Shown here piece by piece: positions 13,523-26,336 of a stretch of 31,428 nucleotides of DNA. The number at the start of each line of letters is the position of its first letter. The stretch's first letter is position 1. Origin of the DNA: a bacterium (GTDB lineage Bacteria; UBA9089; JASEIO01); the NCBI GenBank assembly GCA_030017475.1, contig JASEIO010000015.1, positions 1 through 31,428 of the forward strand. The letters are read 5' to 3'. A program made the position numbers and the translations under genes. The notes beneath the pieces are model-generated. The model was given only the letters and a program-made list of their open reading frames with translations, did no database searches and had not been told where the DNA came from.

Positions 13523-14098
13523 TTAAAAGAGGAAATTACAGATACCAGCTAATAATCGACTTATAACACCTGGCTTTTCTTTATCTGAAAACTTTAGACA
13601 TCCTCTATATCTTATTTTGGCATTAGAGATATATGTAGAAAGTACTGTATTATCCGAAGAGATATCTTCTGGCCTTACCTCTCCAGTTATAACAATCTCT
13701 TCCTCTTCTGAATTTACTCGGATTACCCTTCTCCCTTCTATCCCAAGATTTCCATTAGGAAGAATCCTTATTATCTCCGCAGTTACCTTAGCAGTTAAAC
13801 CGCCACTACGCTTCGTTTGTCCATCTCCTTTGTAACTTGATTTTCCCCCAATAAAGGGGAGGAGACTCAACAAATTTCCCTTTTCTCCCTTTGCCCCTCC
13901 TTCTATATCCTTTGCCCTTTTGGTACTTGTAGAATGAAAGGCATTCGTTTGTTCTAAAATAACAATGGTAACTACATCTCCAATATGCCGTGCCTTATGG
14001 TCTTCAAATAGACTCCCTTCTCCACTCCAAAGTGATTCTCCTCTACCTTCAGGGATAAAGGCGAGTAATATAAATACCATTATAATCATCCTTAACAC
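13523..14098 (-). CDS. flgH: Flagellar L-ring protein FlgH, apparently not lipidated
   Basis: A 191-residue protein that forms the L ring in the outer membrane. Family motifs are SLWSGEGSLFEDHKARHIGDVVTIVILE, then LTAKVTAEIIRILPNGNLGIEGRR and GEVRPEDISSDNTVLSTYISNAKIRY. Classical FlgH is a lipoprotein, but here the leader ends FIPEGRGESLW with no cysteine, so an ordinary signal peptide is predicted. Start may be GTG at 14098 or ATG at 14089 (AAGGTG six bases upstream of the latter). It is followed by flgI after 40 bases. Confidence 0.93.
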   Translation of the reverse strand: MLRMIIMVFILLAFIPEGRGESLWSGEGSLFEDHKARHIGDVVTIVILEQTNAFHSTSTKRAKDIEGGAKGEKGNLLSLLPFIGGKSSYKGDGQTKRSGGLTAKVTAEIIRILPNGNLGIEGRRVIRVNSEEEEIVITGEVRPEDISSDNTVLSTYISNAKIRYRGCLKFSDKEKPGVISRLLAGICNFLF

Positions 14099-14109
14099 CT
14101 TGCCACCCC

Positions 14110-15033
14110 CTATTCAACAATAATAGTGCACTTGTCCCTTACCATCCCTTCAATGATCTTCTTTGAATCTAAGTTTTTCACCTTTATCTTCTCATCCATT
14201 CTTCCAGAGCAGATTGCCTTTCCCAAGGTAGATACAGAAACAAGACCAATTTCACTTTTGATTCTTACTATATCCCCCTTTTCGATTATTGGAGGTGGAG
14301 AAATCAATGAACTCGTCAATACAACACCTTTCAAAAGAGGCCTATTGACCTCTTTACCAATAACCTCTTCTATTTTAAAAAAAGGCTCTCCATCTATATT
14401 GGTTATCTCCCTCTCTTCTAATATTACATCTTCCTCGGTCAAGATATGATGATGTTTTAATCTATTATTTGTCACTACCACCCTTTTAAATTCCTTTACC
14501 TTAATCCCTACCTCGCACCTTCCATATTCCTTACCATCGATTTTTATAATTACCGAAACATTATGATAACCTATTATATCCTCCAAAGGCTCAACCGTAA
14601 ATTCTACCTTACCTTTAGGCAAAAGGCGGGGCCTTGGTGGTTGAACAATTTCTATACTATTATAACTATCATGCAACCTTTCAAGTATATAATCCATAAC
14701 TACCTTTATTATCCCTTCCACATCTAACAATTGATAAGAGGTAGTTACCTTTACCTTTTCAGCTCCTGAAACAAGATCACTTCTTCCAATCTGTTTAAGT
14801 TTCATTTTTACACAATTCTTATCTATAATCCTCACCCTTCCAGGTAAGGCAGCCTTTCCAATGCAAAGATTATATAGATTATAGGATCCTCCTTTTAGGC
14901 AGGCTATCTCTCCTAAAAAGATATTAGGTCCATTCACCTCTACATTTTCCTTAAGGACAATTGTAGAAGCTTGACAGGAAAATGAAGCGAAGAGGATTGT
15001 TAATTGTATCACAAAAATCTGTAACCCCTTCAT
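14110..15033 (-). CDS. flgA: Flagellar P-ring assembly chaperone FlgA
   Basis: A 307-residue secreted chaperone for P-ring assembly. A signal peptide ends near SCQAS. The C-terminal SAF domain is clear: VVVTNNRLKHHHILTEEDVILEER, then EVIGKEVNRPLLKGVVLTSSLI, and GDIVRIKSEIGLVSVSTLGKAI. The N-terminal half is longer and less conserved. It starts one base after the flgG stop, with AAGGAG five bases before ATG overlapping that stop. Confidence 0.92.
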   Translation of the reverse strand: MKGLQIFVIQLTILFASFSCQASTIVLKENVEVNGPNIFLGEIACLKGGSYNLYNLCIGKAALPGRVRIIDKNCVKMKLKQIGRSDLVSGAEKVKVTTSYQLLDVEGIIKVVMDYILERLHDSYNSIEIVQPPRPRLLPKGKVEFTVEPLEDIIGYHNVSVIIKIDGKEYGRCEVGIKVKEFKRVVVTNNRLKHHHILTEEDVILEEREITNIDGEPFFKIEEVIGKEVNRPLLKGVVLTSSLISPPPIIEKGDIVRIKSEIGLVSVSTLGKAICSGRMDEKIKVKNLDSKKIIEGMVRDKCTIIVE

Positions 15034-15034
15034 A

Positions 15035-15829
15035 TTATCTCCTTAGTCCAGTAGCTTCACCAAGCATCATATCTCCGGTCCTTATAGCCCTTGCGTTTAA
15101 TTCGTAAGCACGTTGAGCGACAATCATACCTACCATTTCATCCACTATATTCACATTAGATCTTTCTAAGAACCTCTGCTTTAGATATCCCAATCCATCT
15201 AAGCACGGCTCTCCAATAAATGGAGCACCCGATGAATCGGTTTCCCGAAAGAGATTTTTACCGATTGATTTCATACCTGCTGGATTGATAAACCTTGCCA
15301 ATTCAATATGTCCAATTTCGGTGTGGGTAGTTTCTCCTGGCAAAATAACAGAAACTGCCCCATCTTCAGAAATAGTTATGTCCCCACCGGATGCATCATC
15401 AGGAAGGACTATCTCTGGTTCCAATATATACCCATCAGATGTAACCATTCTTCCATCCGAAGACCTTTTAAATGCGCCATCACGGGTGTAGGCAATCGTT
15501 CCATCAGGAAGTAAGACCCGAAAGAACCCTTCTCCTATAATAGCTATGTCTAAAGGATTACCTGTCTCATAAGGCGAACCCTGATCATGCATCTTCTGGG
15601 TCGAGACGGGATTTGTACCCAATCCCACCTGTATACCAGTAGGAACTGGGGTCCCCTCTGCTAATGGTGTCCCAGGGAGCCTCAATATTTGGTACAATAG
15701 ATCCTGGAAATCTACCCTATCCTTTTTATATCCAGTAGTTGACACATTAGCCAAGTTGTTGGCAATAACATCAACATTTAGCATTTGAGCTGTCATTCCT
15801 GAAGCCGCACTCCATAAAGCACGCATCAT
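15035..15829 (-). CDS. flgG: Flagellar distal rod protein FlgG
   Basis: Forms the distal rod. The N-terminus reads [20 protein letters not shown] then [24 protein letters not shown]. The centre has [17 protein letters not shown] and YTRDGAF, and the C-terminus has [26 protein letters not shown], the coiled-coil rod signature. The frame opens at 15871, but GGGGGTGAT followed by ATG at 15829 fixes the start, giving 264 residues and a 34-base gap from flgF. Confidence 0.95.
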   Translation of the reverse strand: MMRALWSAASGMTAQMLNVDVIANNLANVSTTGYKKDRVDFQDLLYQILRLPGTPLAEGTPVPTGIQVGLGTNPVSTQKMHDQGSPYETGNPLDIAIIGEGFFRVLLPDGTIAYTRDGAFKRSSDGRMVTSDGYILEPEIVLPDDASGGDITISEDGAVSVILPGETTHTEIGHIELARFINPAGMKSIGKNLFRETDSSGAPFIGEPCLDGLGYLKQRFLERSNVNIVDEMVGMIVAQRAYELNARAIRTGDMMLGEATGLRR

Positions 15830-15863
15830 TTTTATCACCCCCTTAACAAATTGGCCTCGCTGA

Positions 15864-16658
15864 TTAACCACCTACTCTTCCTACATCAGTAACAGCTCTT
15901 CGCAATGTGTCGTCCATTGATCGAATCGTCCTTTGATTTGCCTCGTAAATCCTTGAAACTTGAATCATATTCACCATCTCATGGATCACATTCACATTGG
16001 ATGCCTCTAAAAATCCTTGCCTTACCTCTATATCCTTTGCAGGTTCTGCCAAACCAGAAAGGGAGGTAGGTGAATATAAGCTATCTCCCCTCTTTATCAA
16101 TCCAATCTTTTGTTGAAAATCAACCAATTTTAACTTATCAATCAATCTATACCCTTTTTCTAATCTTTCTAAAACCACTCCATCTCCTCTAACTACTGGT
16201 TCCCCTTTAATTTGAATAGGTCCTTTTTCTCCTAATACATAATTTCCTTGCATCGTCACCAAGAAACCATCCCGATTCAGGGTAAAGGTTCCATTTCTGG
16301 TATACATTTCTTCCTTATCCATCATTTGGATTGTGAAGAAACCAGATCCAACCAAGGCAAGATCCAGCTTATTTCCAGTTTCTTTAACTGGACCCTGGGT
16401 AAAGATAGTAACCACATCATCTACTACGACCCCTGTACCTAAATTTCCAATACAGGGTTTTTTGTCTACCTCACCAAAAGGTGTTTCAACAATCTCGTCA
16501 TTAATCCTATGGACCTGAAAATGAGGAATGGATTTAAATACTGTAACATCCTTTTTGTAACCAGTTGAATTCACATTGGCTAAGTTATTTGATGTAACAT
16601 TTTGATCCCACCACTGAGCGAGCATTCCCATACATCCAGTATAGATTCCCCTTAGCAT
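15864..16658 (-). CDS. flgF: Flagellar proximal rod protein FlgF
   Basis: A 264-residue rod protein of the FlgF/FlgG family: [55 protein letters not shown], and the C-terminal [24 protein letters not shown]. It comes before flgG in the operon and has a shorter, less FlgG-like centre, so FlgF is the better label. ATG at 16658 follows GAGGAGAT and begins 13 bases after the murA stop. Confidence 0.92.
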   Translation of the reverse strand: MLRGIYTGCMGMLAQWWDQNVTSNNLANVNSTGYKKDVTVFKSIPHFQVHRINDEIVETPFGEVDKKPCIGNLGTGVVVDDVVTIFTQGPVKETGNKLDLALVGSGFFTIQMMDKEEMYTRNGTFTLNRDGFLVTMQGNYVLGEKGPIQIKGEPVVRGDGVVLERLEKGYRLIDKLKLVDFQQKIGLIKRGDSLYSPTSLSGLAEPAKDIEVRQGFLEASNVNVIHEMVNMIQVSRIYEANQRTIRSMDDTLRRAVTDVGRVGG

Positions 16659-16671
16659 CTTATCTCCTCAT

Positions 16672-17934
16672 CTATTCTATCCTTTCTATCTTTGCTCCTA
16701 TCTGAGCTAATTTCTTCTCCATTCGCTCATAACCTCTATCTAAATGACAGATACCACTCACAAAGGTGTCGCCTTTTGCAGCTAAGCCAGCTAAGATTAG
16801 GCATGCCGATGCACGAAGATCAGTAGCGCAGACTTCAGCCCCAGATAAACTTTCAACCCCATCAATCAAAGCAAAATTACCATCCTTTTTTATTACGGCT
16901 CCCATTCGATTCAATTCATCGACATGCATAAATCTATTTTTAAAGACTGTTTCCGTAATGATTGACCTTCCAGGGGTTATAGCCATTAAGGCCATAAACT
17001 GTGCCTGCATATCTGTTGGAAATCCAGGATAAGGAAGGGTTTTGACATCCACTGGTCTTAATTTTTCCAAAACCCGCGCCCTAACCTCTGATTCACCCTC
17101 TTCGATCCAAACTCCTGCCTCTCGTAATTTAGTTGTTACTGCCCAAAGGTGACTTGGATTCATTTCAGAAACAGTTACATCCCCTTTTGTAATTGCGGCT
17201 GCAATAACATAGGTTCCAGCTTCAATTCGATCTGGAATAATTTTGTAAATAGTCCCACGCAACTCTTTAACACCTTCGATTCTGATTCTATCTGTCCCAT
17301 GACCAGAAATACGCGCCCCCATTTTGTTCAAAAAGCAAGCTAAGTCCACAATCTCTGGCTCTTTTGCTGCCCCATCTATTATGGTTTCACCTTCTGCTAA
17401 GGTTGCAGCCATCATCAGATTTTCTGTGGCTCCAACTGATGGATACTCTAAATGGATATAACATCCTTTTAACCCATGGGTTTCTGCCTCTATGTATCCT
17501 TTTTCTAAATCTATTTTGGCTCCGAACCTCTTTAGTCCTTCTAAATGAAGATCAATAGGACGAGGACCAATAGCACAACCACCAGGTAGGGCAACACGAG
17601 CCTTTTTTAACTTAGAAAGTAAGGCCCCCATAACCAATATCGAAGCCCTCATACTTTTTACTAATTCATAAGGTGCCTCGAAATACTTCAAGTTGCTTGG
17701 ATCAATATAGATCTCTCCATTTCTTTCTTTTTTTACTTTTATTCCTAAGGTATTTAAAACAGAAAGCATAGTATCGACGTCTCTCAATACAGGGATATTT
17801 CGGAGAGTGATTGAATCATTGGAAAGGATAGTAGCAGCTAAAATAGGAAGGGCAGCGTTTTTTGCCCCACTGATCTTAACTTGACCTTCAAGTCTTCTCC
17901 CACCAGTGACTAAAATCCTCAAATTCCCCTCCAC
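16672..17934 (-). CDS. murA: UDP-N-acetylglucosamine 1-carboxyvinyltransferase MurA
   Basis: Catalyses the first committed step of peptidoglycan synthesis, transferring enolpyruvate from PEP to UDP-GlcNAc. It has ISGAKNAALPILAA at the N-terminus, catalytic cysteine in LPGGCAIGPRPIDLHLEGL (Cys120), and RIEAGTYVIAAAIT and FPTDMQAQFMALM. The cysteine predicts fosfomycin sensitivity at the target level. The frame extends to 17967, but AAGGAGG followed by TTCC and GTG at 17934 sets a 420-residue protein; the longer version would run into the leader hairpin. It heads the flagellar rod/ring operon, an uncommon pairing. Confidence 0.96.
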   Translation of the reverse strand: MEGNLRILVTGGRRLEGQVKISGAKNAALPILAATILSNDSITLRNIPVLRDVDTMLSVLNTLGIKVKKERNGEIYIDPSNLKYFEAPYELVKSMRASILVMGALLSKLKKARVALPGGCAIGPRPIDLHLEGLKRFGAKIDLEKGYIEAETHGLKGCYIHLEYPSVGATENLMMAATLAEGETIIDGAAKEPEIVDLACFLNKMGARISGHGTDRIRIEGVKELRGTIYKIIPDRIEAGTYVIAAAITKGDVTVSEMNPSHLWAVTTKLREAGVWIEEGESEVRARVLEKLRPVDVKTLPYPGFPTDMQAQFMALMAITPGRSIITETVFKNRFMHVDELNRMGAVIKKDGNFALIDGVESLSGAEVCATDLRASACLILAGLAAKGDTFVSGICHLDRGYERMEKKLAQIGAKIERIE

Positions 17935-18009
17935 GGAACCTCCTTGTAAGTAAAAGCAAAAAGCCACGGCGATGAATCATCCTTGGATGTTTATTCCTTC
18001 CGTGGCTTT
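17931..18009 (-). promoter_or_regulatory. murA leader: terminator-like hairpin with an alternative pairing to the start codon
   Basis: On the minus strand AAAGCCACGG (18009-18000) pairs perfectly over 10 bp with CCGTGGCTTT (17969-17960), followed by TTGCTTTT, forming an intrinsic-terminator-like hairpin 25 bases before the murA GTG. A small inner hairpin CATC/GATG lies in the loop. The 5' arm contains CCACGGAA, which is also the exact complement of TTCCGTGG (17938-17931), the segment holding the GTG start. The two pairings exclude each other, the layout expected of an attenuator or RNA switch. I recognise no known ligand-binding class in the ~130 bases upstream. The promoter is unclear; TTGGCA (18078-18073) is a weak -35 candidate. 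Confidence 0.6.
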
Positions 18010-18118
18010 CTTTTAGTATTATTATCGACAAATTAGGAAGAAAACTTTAGTAAAATATTACCCTTTGACTGCCAAATAGGTAACTTTTCCCAAATAATTT
18101 TGCTTCGAAAGAATTATC

Positions 18119-18148
18119 TTGACAAAGGTCTCTATAGTAAGGTAGAAT
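18119..18148 (+). promoter_or_regulatory. Promoter of rsmA, giving a near-leaderless transcript
   Basis: TTGACA (18119-18124), an 18-bp spacer and TAGAAT (18143-18148). Only seven bases separate the -10 from the rsmA ATG, so the transcript should begin at or next to the start codon. An imperfect A/T palindrome with a CTTCG centre, ATAATT (18094-18099) and AATTAT (18112-18117), lies directly upstream of the -35. Confidence 0.75.
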
Positions 18149-18155
18149 GTGATCT

Positions 18156-19052
18156 ATGAATAATCTATTGATGGAGGTAAAAAAGATCCTCTCAAGTCAC
18201 AAGGTCAGGTTACACAAGAGGTTAGGACAAAACTTTTTGATAGACGAAGAGGTAATCTATAAGATTATTGAGGCTGCAGAGATAAATTCTCAGGATTTGA
18301 TTTTGGAAGTTGGTTCAGGAATAGGTATATTAACTGAACAATTGGCTTTACACAGTAATAAAGTAATCGCAGTAGAAATTGATCCACAATTAGTCTCAAT
18401 ACTTAGGGAAAGATTTGAAAATCGCCGAAATGTTTGTATAATAAATGGGAATATTTTACATATCGATTTAGACGAGATATTAGGTAATTGCACACAAGCT
18501 AAAGTAGTAACAAATCTACCCTATTATATAACTACACCTATAATTATGCATCTACTAAAAAAAAGGAATAGATTTAAAAGTTTAATTATAATGGTTCAAA
18601 AAGAGGTAGGAGAGAGGATTCTGGCATCCCCTAAAAGTAAAGATTATGGTGTTTTAAGCATTGGTGTCCAATATGCGAGCGATCAAAGGTTGATTGCTCA
18701 TGTATCTCGAAAATCATTCTTCCCTCCTCCTTCAGTAGATTCAATGGTAATAAAACTTACTGTTTTACAAGAACCTAAGGTCTCCGTCTCAAACCAGGAT
18801 ATGTTCTTTCGAGTAGTTGAGGTTTCTTTCCAGAAAAGACGGAAGATGATTAGGAATAGTTTGACTGATTTAGGGATTGCGAAGGGTGTGCTTATAAAGT
18901 TACTTTCCTCCTTAGATATAGATTCAAAAAGAAGACCAGAAACATTGAGTATTCAAGAATTTGCTTGTTTAAGCAACTCATTGACAAGGGAGGTTTTGGA
19001 ACAAGAGTGTGATGTAACGATGGTTGGAAACGGAAGGCGGAGAAGCTTGTAG
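18156..19052 (+). CDS. rsmA: 16S rRNA adenine dimethyltransferase RsmA (KsgA)
   Basis: Dimethylates two adjacent adenines in helix 45 of 16S rRNA during small-subunit maturation. It has HKRLGQNFLID, the SAM site LILEVGSGIGILTEQLA, VIAVEIDPQL, and the catalytic NLPYYITTPI. QKRRKMIRNSL is the C-terminal RNA-binding signature. At 298 residues it is ~25 longer than E. coli KsgA, with a basic tail ending GNGRRRSL. ATG 18156 has no ribosome site and lies seven bases after the -10, so leaderless translation is likely; the next in-frame ATG at 18171 also lacks one. Confidence 0.95.
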   Translation: MNNLLMEVKKILSSHKVRLHKRLGQNFLIDEEVIYKIIEAAEINSQDLILEVGSGIGILTEQLALHSNKVIAVEIDPQLVSILRERFENRRNVCIINGNILHIDLDEILGNCTQAKVVTNLPYYITTPIIMHLLKKRNRFKSLIIMVQKEVGERILASPKSKDYGVLSIGVQYASDQRLIAHVSRKSFFPPPSVDSMVIKLTVLQEPKVSVSNQDMFFRVVEVSFQKRRKMIRNSLTDLGIAKGVLIKLLSSLDIDSKRRPETLSIQEFACLSNSLTREVLEQECDVTMVGNGRRRSL

Positions 19053-19077
19053 AGAAATATGTTCAGGAGATAAAGAC

Positions 19078-20538
19078 ATGAATACCCAAAGATTCAGCAA
19101 TAAAGGAAGGAGCCATTGGTCAGATTCATCTGGCTGGCGGGCTGTAATAGGGGAAGATTTTACCTTCCAAAACGTCAAATTACTCACCCAGGCTGTCGCA
19201 TCCCAGGTCAAGGCGAAGGGAGAAGAGATGACAAGGCGTGGAGTGGTAGTTGGATATGATAGTAGGTTCTTATCTTCGGAATTTGCGAAGGCCGTATCTT
19301 GTGTCTTGGCTGCAAATGGAATATGTGTCTTTTTAACTGAAAAAGAAACCCCTACCCCAGTAGTTGCTCATGAAATATGGCGAAGAGGTGCTGGAGCAGG
19401 AATTTCGATCACTGCATCTCACAACCCACCGGAATATAGCGGAATGAAATTCTTTCAGTCCTCCTTTGAGGAAGATTTAATCTCTATTACTCGGGAGATT
19501 CGAAAAAGGGCCAATTCTCTTATGCCAGAAGAGGTTAAAGAAATCTCTTATACGGAGGGGGTTAAAAATGGATTGATCCAGGTTATCGATCCCGTTCCTT
19601 TTTACCTGGATCATATAAAATCCTTAATCAATACCTCGCTTATTAGGGATGCCAGACTGAAGGTGGTAGTAGATCCTATGTATGGAACCTCGAAAGGGAT
19701 CTTACCAGGGATCTTCAAAGAAGTGGGATGTCGTATTCTCTCCCTCCATACAAAAAGTGATCCGTTATTTGGAGGCCAAGTTCCTGACCCGAAATATGAA
19801 ACCCTCCGGGAGATGGCTCGTGTAGTAGTAAATAGTTCCGCTCATTTAGGAGTAGCTACTGATGGTGATGCAGATAGGTTTGGTATTGTGGATAGAGATG
19901 GACGATATATCGAACCCAATCAAACATTCGCCCTATTACTTCATCATTTACTAAAAACCAGAAGATGTAATGAGGGTGTGGTAGTTAAAAATATAGCCAC
20001 CTCTCATTTTATTGATGCTATTTGTAAGAGGCGAGGAATAAAGGTCATAGAAACCCCTGTTGGATTTAAGTATATCTGTGAGGTGATGAAAAGAGAAAAG
20101 GTGCTGATTGGTGGTGAAGAAAGTGGAGGAATTACCATCCATGGACATATTCCAGAAAAGGATGGTATCCTTGCTTGTCTACTTATGGCTGAAGTGGTAG
20201 CTACGGAGAGGAAAGGTTTGGGTGAAATTCTACAGGATTTATACGACAAGATAGGGTCCTTTTTATATAAGCGGATAAATATCCCTATAGATGAAGAGGG
20301 GAAAAAAAGGCTATTAGATAACTTAGATTCTAATCCACCAACGGACTTTTCGGGATTGGAAGTAAGGGAGATAGTTTCAGCATCAGGTGGTAAAAAGTTT
20401 ATGCTTAAAGATGGTAGCTGGATTTTCTTTAGACCATCAAATACAGAGGAAATAGTAAGATGTTATATAGATACAGATACAGAAGAAAAATTACAAAAAC
20501 TTGCACAAGCTGGAGAAAGGTTTATCAGGGAAGCCTAA
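19078..20538 (+). CDS. Phosphoglucomutase/phosphomannomutase family protein
   Basis: An alpha-D-phosphohexomutase of about 486 residues that moves phosphate between C1 and C6 of a hexose. The four family loops are seen in order: SSGWRAVIGEDFT at the N-terminus, the phosphoserine loop ITASHNPPEYSGMK, the Mg2+ loop ATDGDADRFG, and the sugar loop GGEESGG. The phosphate-binding loop is RPSNTEEIVR, where RPSGTEP is common; it keeps the Arg and Thr. Start: ATG at 19078 after CAGGAGAT; an upstream TTG at 19024 would overlap rsmA and lacks a ribosome site. Substrate (glucose, mannose or glucosamine phosphate) cannot be told; the loop lacks the GlmM signature. It lies 25 bases after rsmA. Confidence 0.92.
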   Translation: MNTQRFSNKGRSHWSDSSGWRAVIGEDFTFQNVKLLTQAVASQVKAKGEEMTRRGVVVGYDSRFLSSEFAKAVSCVLAANGICVFLTEKETPTPVVAHEIWRRGAGAGISITASHNPPEYSGMKFFQSSFEEDLISITREIRKRANSLMPEEVKEISYTEGVKNGLIQVIDPVPFYLDHIKSLINTSLIRDARLKVVVDPMYGTSKGILPGIFKEVGCRILSLHTKSDPLFGGQVPDPKYETLREMARVVVNSSAHLGVATDGDADRFGIVDRDGRYIEPNQTFALLLHHLLKTRRCNEGVVVKNIATSHFIDAICKRRGIKVIETPVGFKYICEVMKREKVLIGGEESGGITIHGHIPEKDGILACLLMAEVVATERKGLGEILQDLYDKIGSFLYKRINIPIDEEGKKRLLDNLDSNPPTDFSGLEVREIVSASGGKKFMLKDGSWIFFRPSNTEEIVRCYIDTDTEEKLQKLAQAGERFIREA

Positions 20539-20574
20539 CCTATGCCACATCTTCGAAATGAACCACCCCAATCT

Positions 20575-20886
20575 TTATTTCTCTCTATCCACAAATTTGA
20601 TAATCTTCTCTCCTGGTCTTATCATCCCAAACTCTCGGCTCTTCTGTTCAATATAGAATCTATTCCTCAAATTCTCTGCCTTCTCTTTCAGAAGCTTATT
20701 TTCCTTATCTAACTCCTGCACCTTCTCTTCTAAATCCTTTATTTCATTTGTTAACCTTAGTCTTACCAAATAACCAGTTTCACTAAATATAAATAGATAT
20801 GAAAAAAGAAAAAGGCAAAAACCAAAACAAGATATTAACAAAAATAGCCATCTCCTTCTTTTCTTCTTATGCCTTTTTCTTTTCAT
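20575..20886 (-). CDS. FtsB/DivIC-like septum formation initiator
   Basis: A 103-residue bitopic protein with a very basic cytoplasmic start (KRKRHKKKRRR), one membrane helix (~13-34), a leucine-zipper coiled coil (~42-75, LEEKVQELDKENKLLKEKAE) and a short C-terminal segment with EFGMIRPGEKII, the family's typical end. FtsB/DivIC joins FtsL and FtsQ/DivIB in the divisome and helps activate septal wall synthesis. The gene follows enolase, an arrangement common in Gram-negative genomes. It converges on the hexomutase gene with a 36-base gap in which I see no terminator. Confidence 0.85.
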   Translation of the reverse strand: MKRKRHKKKRRRWLFLLISCFGFCLFLFSYLFIFSETGYLVRLRLTNEIKDLEEKVQELDKENKLLKEKAENLRNRFYIEQKSREFGMIRPGEKIIKFVDREK

Positions 20887-20936
20887 CCCTTTCCATTCCT
20901 GTTTTCCTATTTCCTTTATTACACCTCACTTGGGTA

Positions 20937-25492
<4,556 letters not shown>

Positions 25493-25493
25493 T

Positions 25494-26330
25494 TTATATT
25501 CCACGTATGGCTTCAATAGCAGTTGTCATTTCAATCAATTCCTTGGTAATAGAAGCTTGGCGAGCCTTATTAAAGGCTAGGATGAGTTCTCTGACCATAT
25601 CCTCTGCATTTTTAGTGGCATTATCCATGGCTACCATCCTGGCTGCATGTTCAGATGCAGTTGATTCTAAAAGTGCATGAAATATTTGAGTATTTATATA
25701 ATGAGGAATAAGCCTCTCTAAGATTACGGATCTATTTGGTTCATATATGTAATCTGGAAAATCCCTTTTCTCTTCAGAAGGAATTGGAAGAAGCCTTTTT
25801 ACTACTACCTCCTGTTTCATAATAGCCTTAAACTTAGTATATATTATATAGGCCTCATCAAAAGATGCCTCAAGATATGAACTTATAACCTCCCAAGTTA
25901 AGGCATTAACTATACTGGGAGTAACTGGATCTGGCATAGAAAAGGATTTTATCTCAAAATTACGCCTACTAAAATGCCTCTCTCCCTTTTTACCAACTGC
26001 AATTAATCTATCTCTTTCATTTAAAAACAACTCTGCCTCTTGAATGATCTTAGTATTAAATGCCCCACACAAACCCCTGTCTGAAGTAATAATTAAAACA
26101 CCTCTTCTTTTTACCTCCCTTTCTGTAAACATTGGAGAGCCTTCTCTTTCAACTCGATTGGCCAAATTCTTCATAACCTCTTCTTCGGTTTCAGCATAAG
26201 CCCTAAAACTTTTTACTGCCTTTTCCGCCTTTTGTAATTTTGCAGTAGCAATTAACTTCATAGCCCGAGTTATCCGCTGAATCGACCGAATAGACCCAAT
26301 TCTTGCTTTAATATCCCGCATAGTTGCCAT
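25494..26330 (-). CDS. atpG: ATP synthase F1 gamma subunit
   Basis: The rotor shaft. 278 residues with the N-terminal helix MATMRDIKARIGSIRSIQRI then TRAMKLIATAKLQKAE, the central SDRGLCGAFNTKI, and the C-terminal helix ESTASEHAARMVAMDNATKN and MTTAIEAIRG. ATG at 26330 follows GGGAGTGA, six bases after the atpA stop. Confidence 0.97.
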   Translation of the reverse strand: MATMRDIKARIGSIRSIQRITRAMKLIATAKLQKAEKAVKSFRAYAETEEEVMKNLANRVEREGSPMFTEREVKRRGVLIITSDRGLCGAFNTKIIQEAELFLNERDRLIAVGKKGERHFSRRNFEIKSFSMPDPVTPSIVNALTWEVISSYLEASFDEAYIIYTKFKAIMKQEVVVKRLLPIPSEEKRDFPDYIYEPNRSVILERLIPHYINTQIFHALLESTASEHAARMVAMDNATKNAEDMVRELILAFNKARQASITKELIEMTTAIEAIRGI

Positions 26331-26336
26331 AACTAT

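Noticed and set aside
17931-18155. Known riboswitch (c-di-GMP, T-box) upstream of murA
   Set aside because: I could not match conserved cores of either class; only the terminator-like hairpin and the alternative pairing are supported.
20539-20574. Bidirectional terminator between the hexomutase and FtsB-like genes
   Set aside because: No stem of useful length is visible in these 36 bases.
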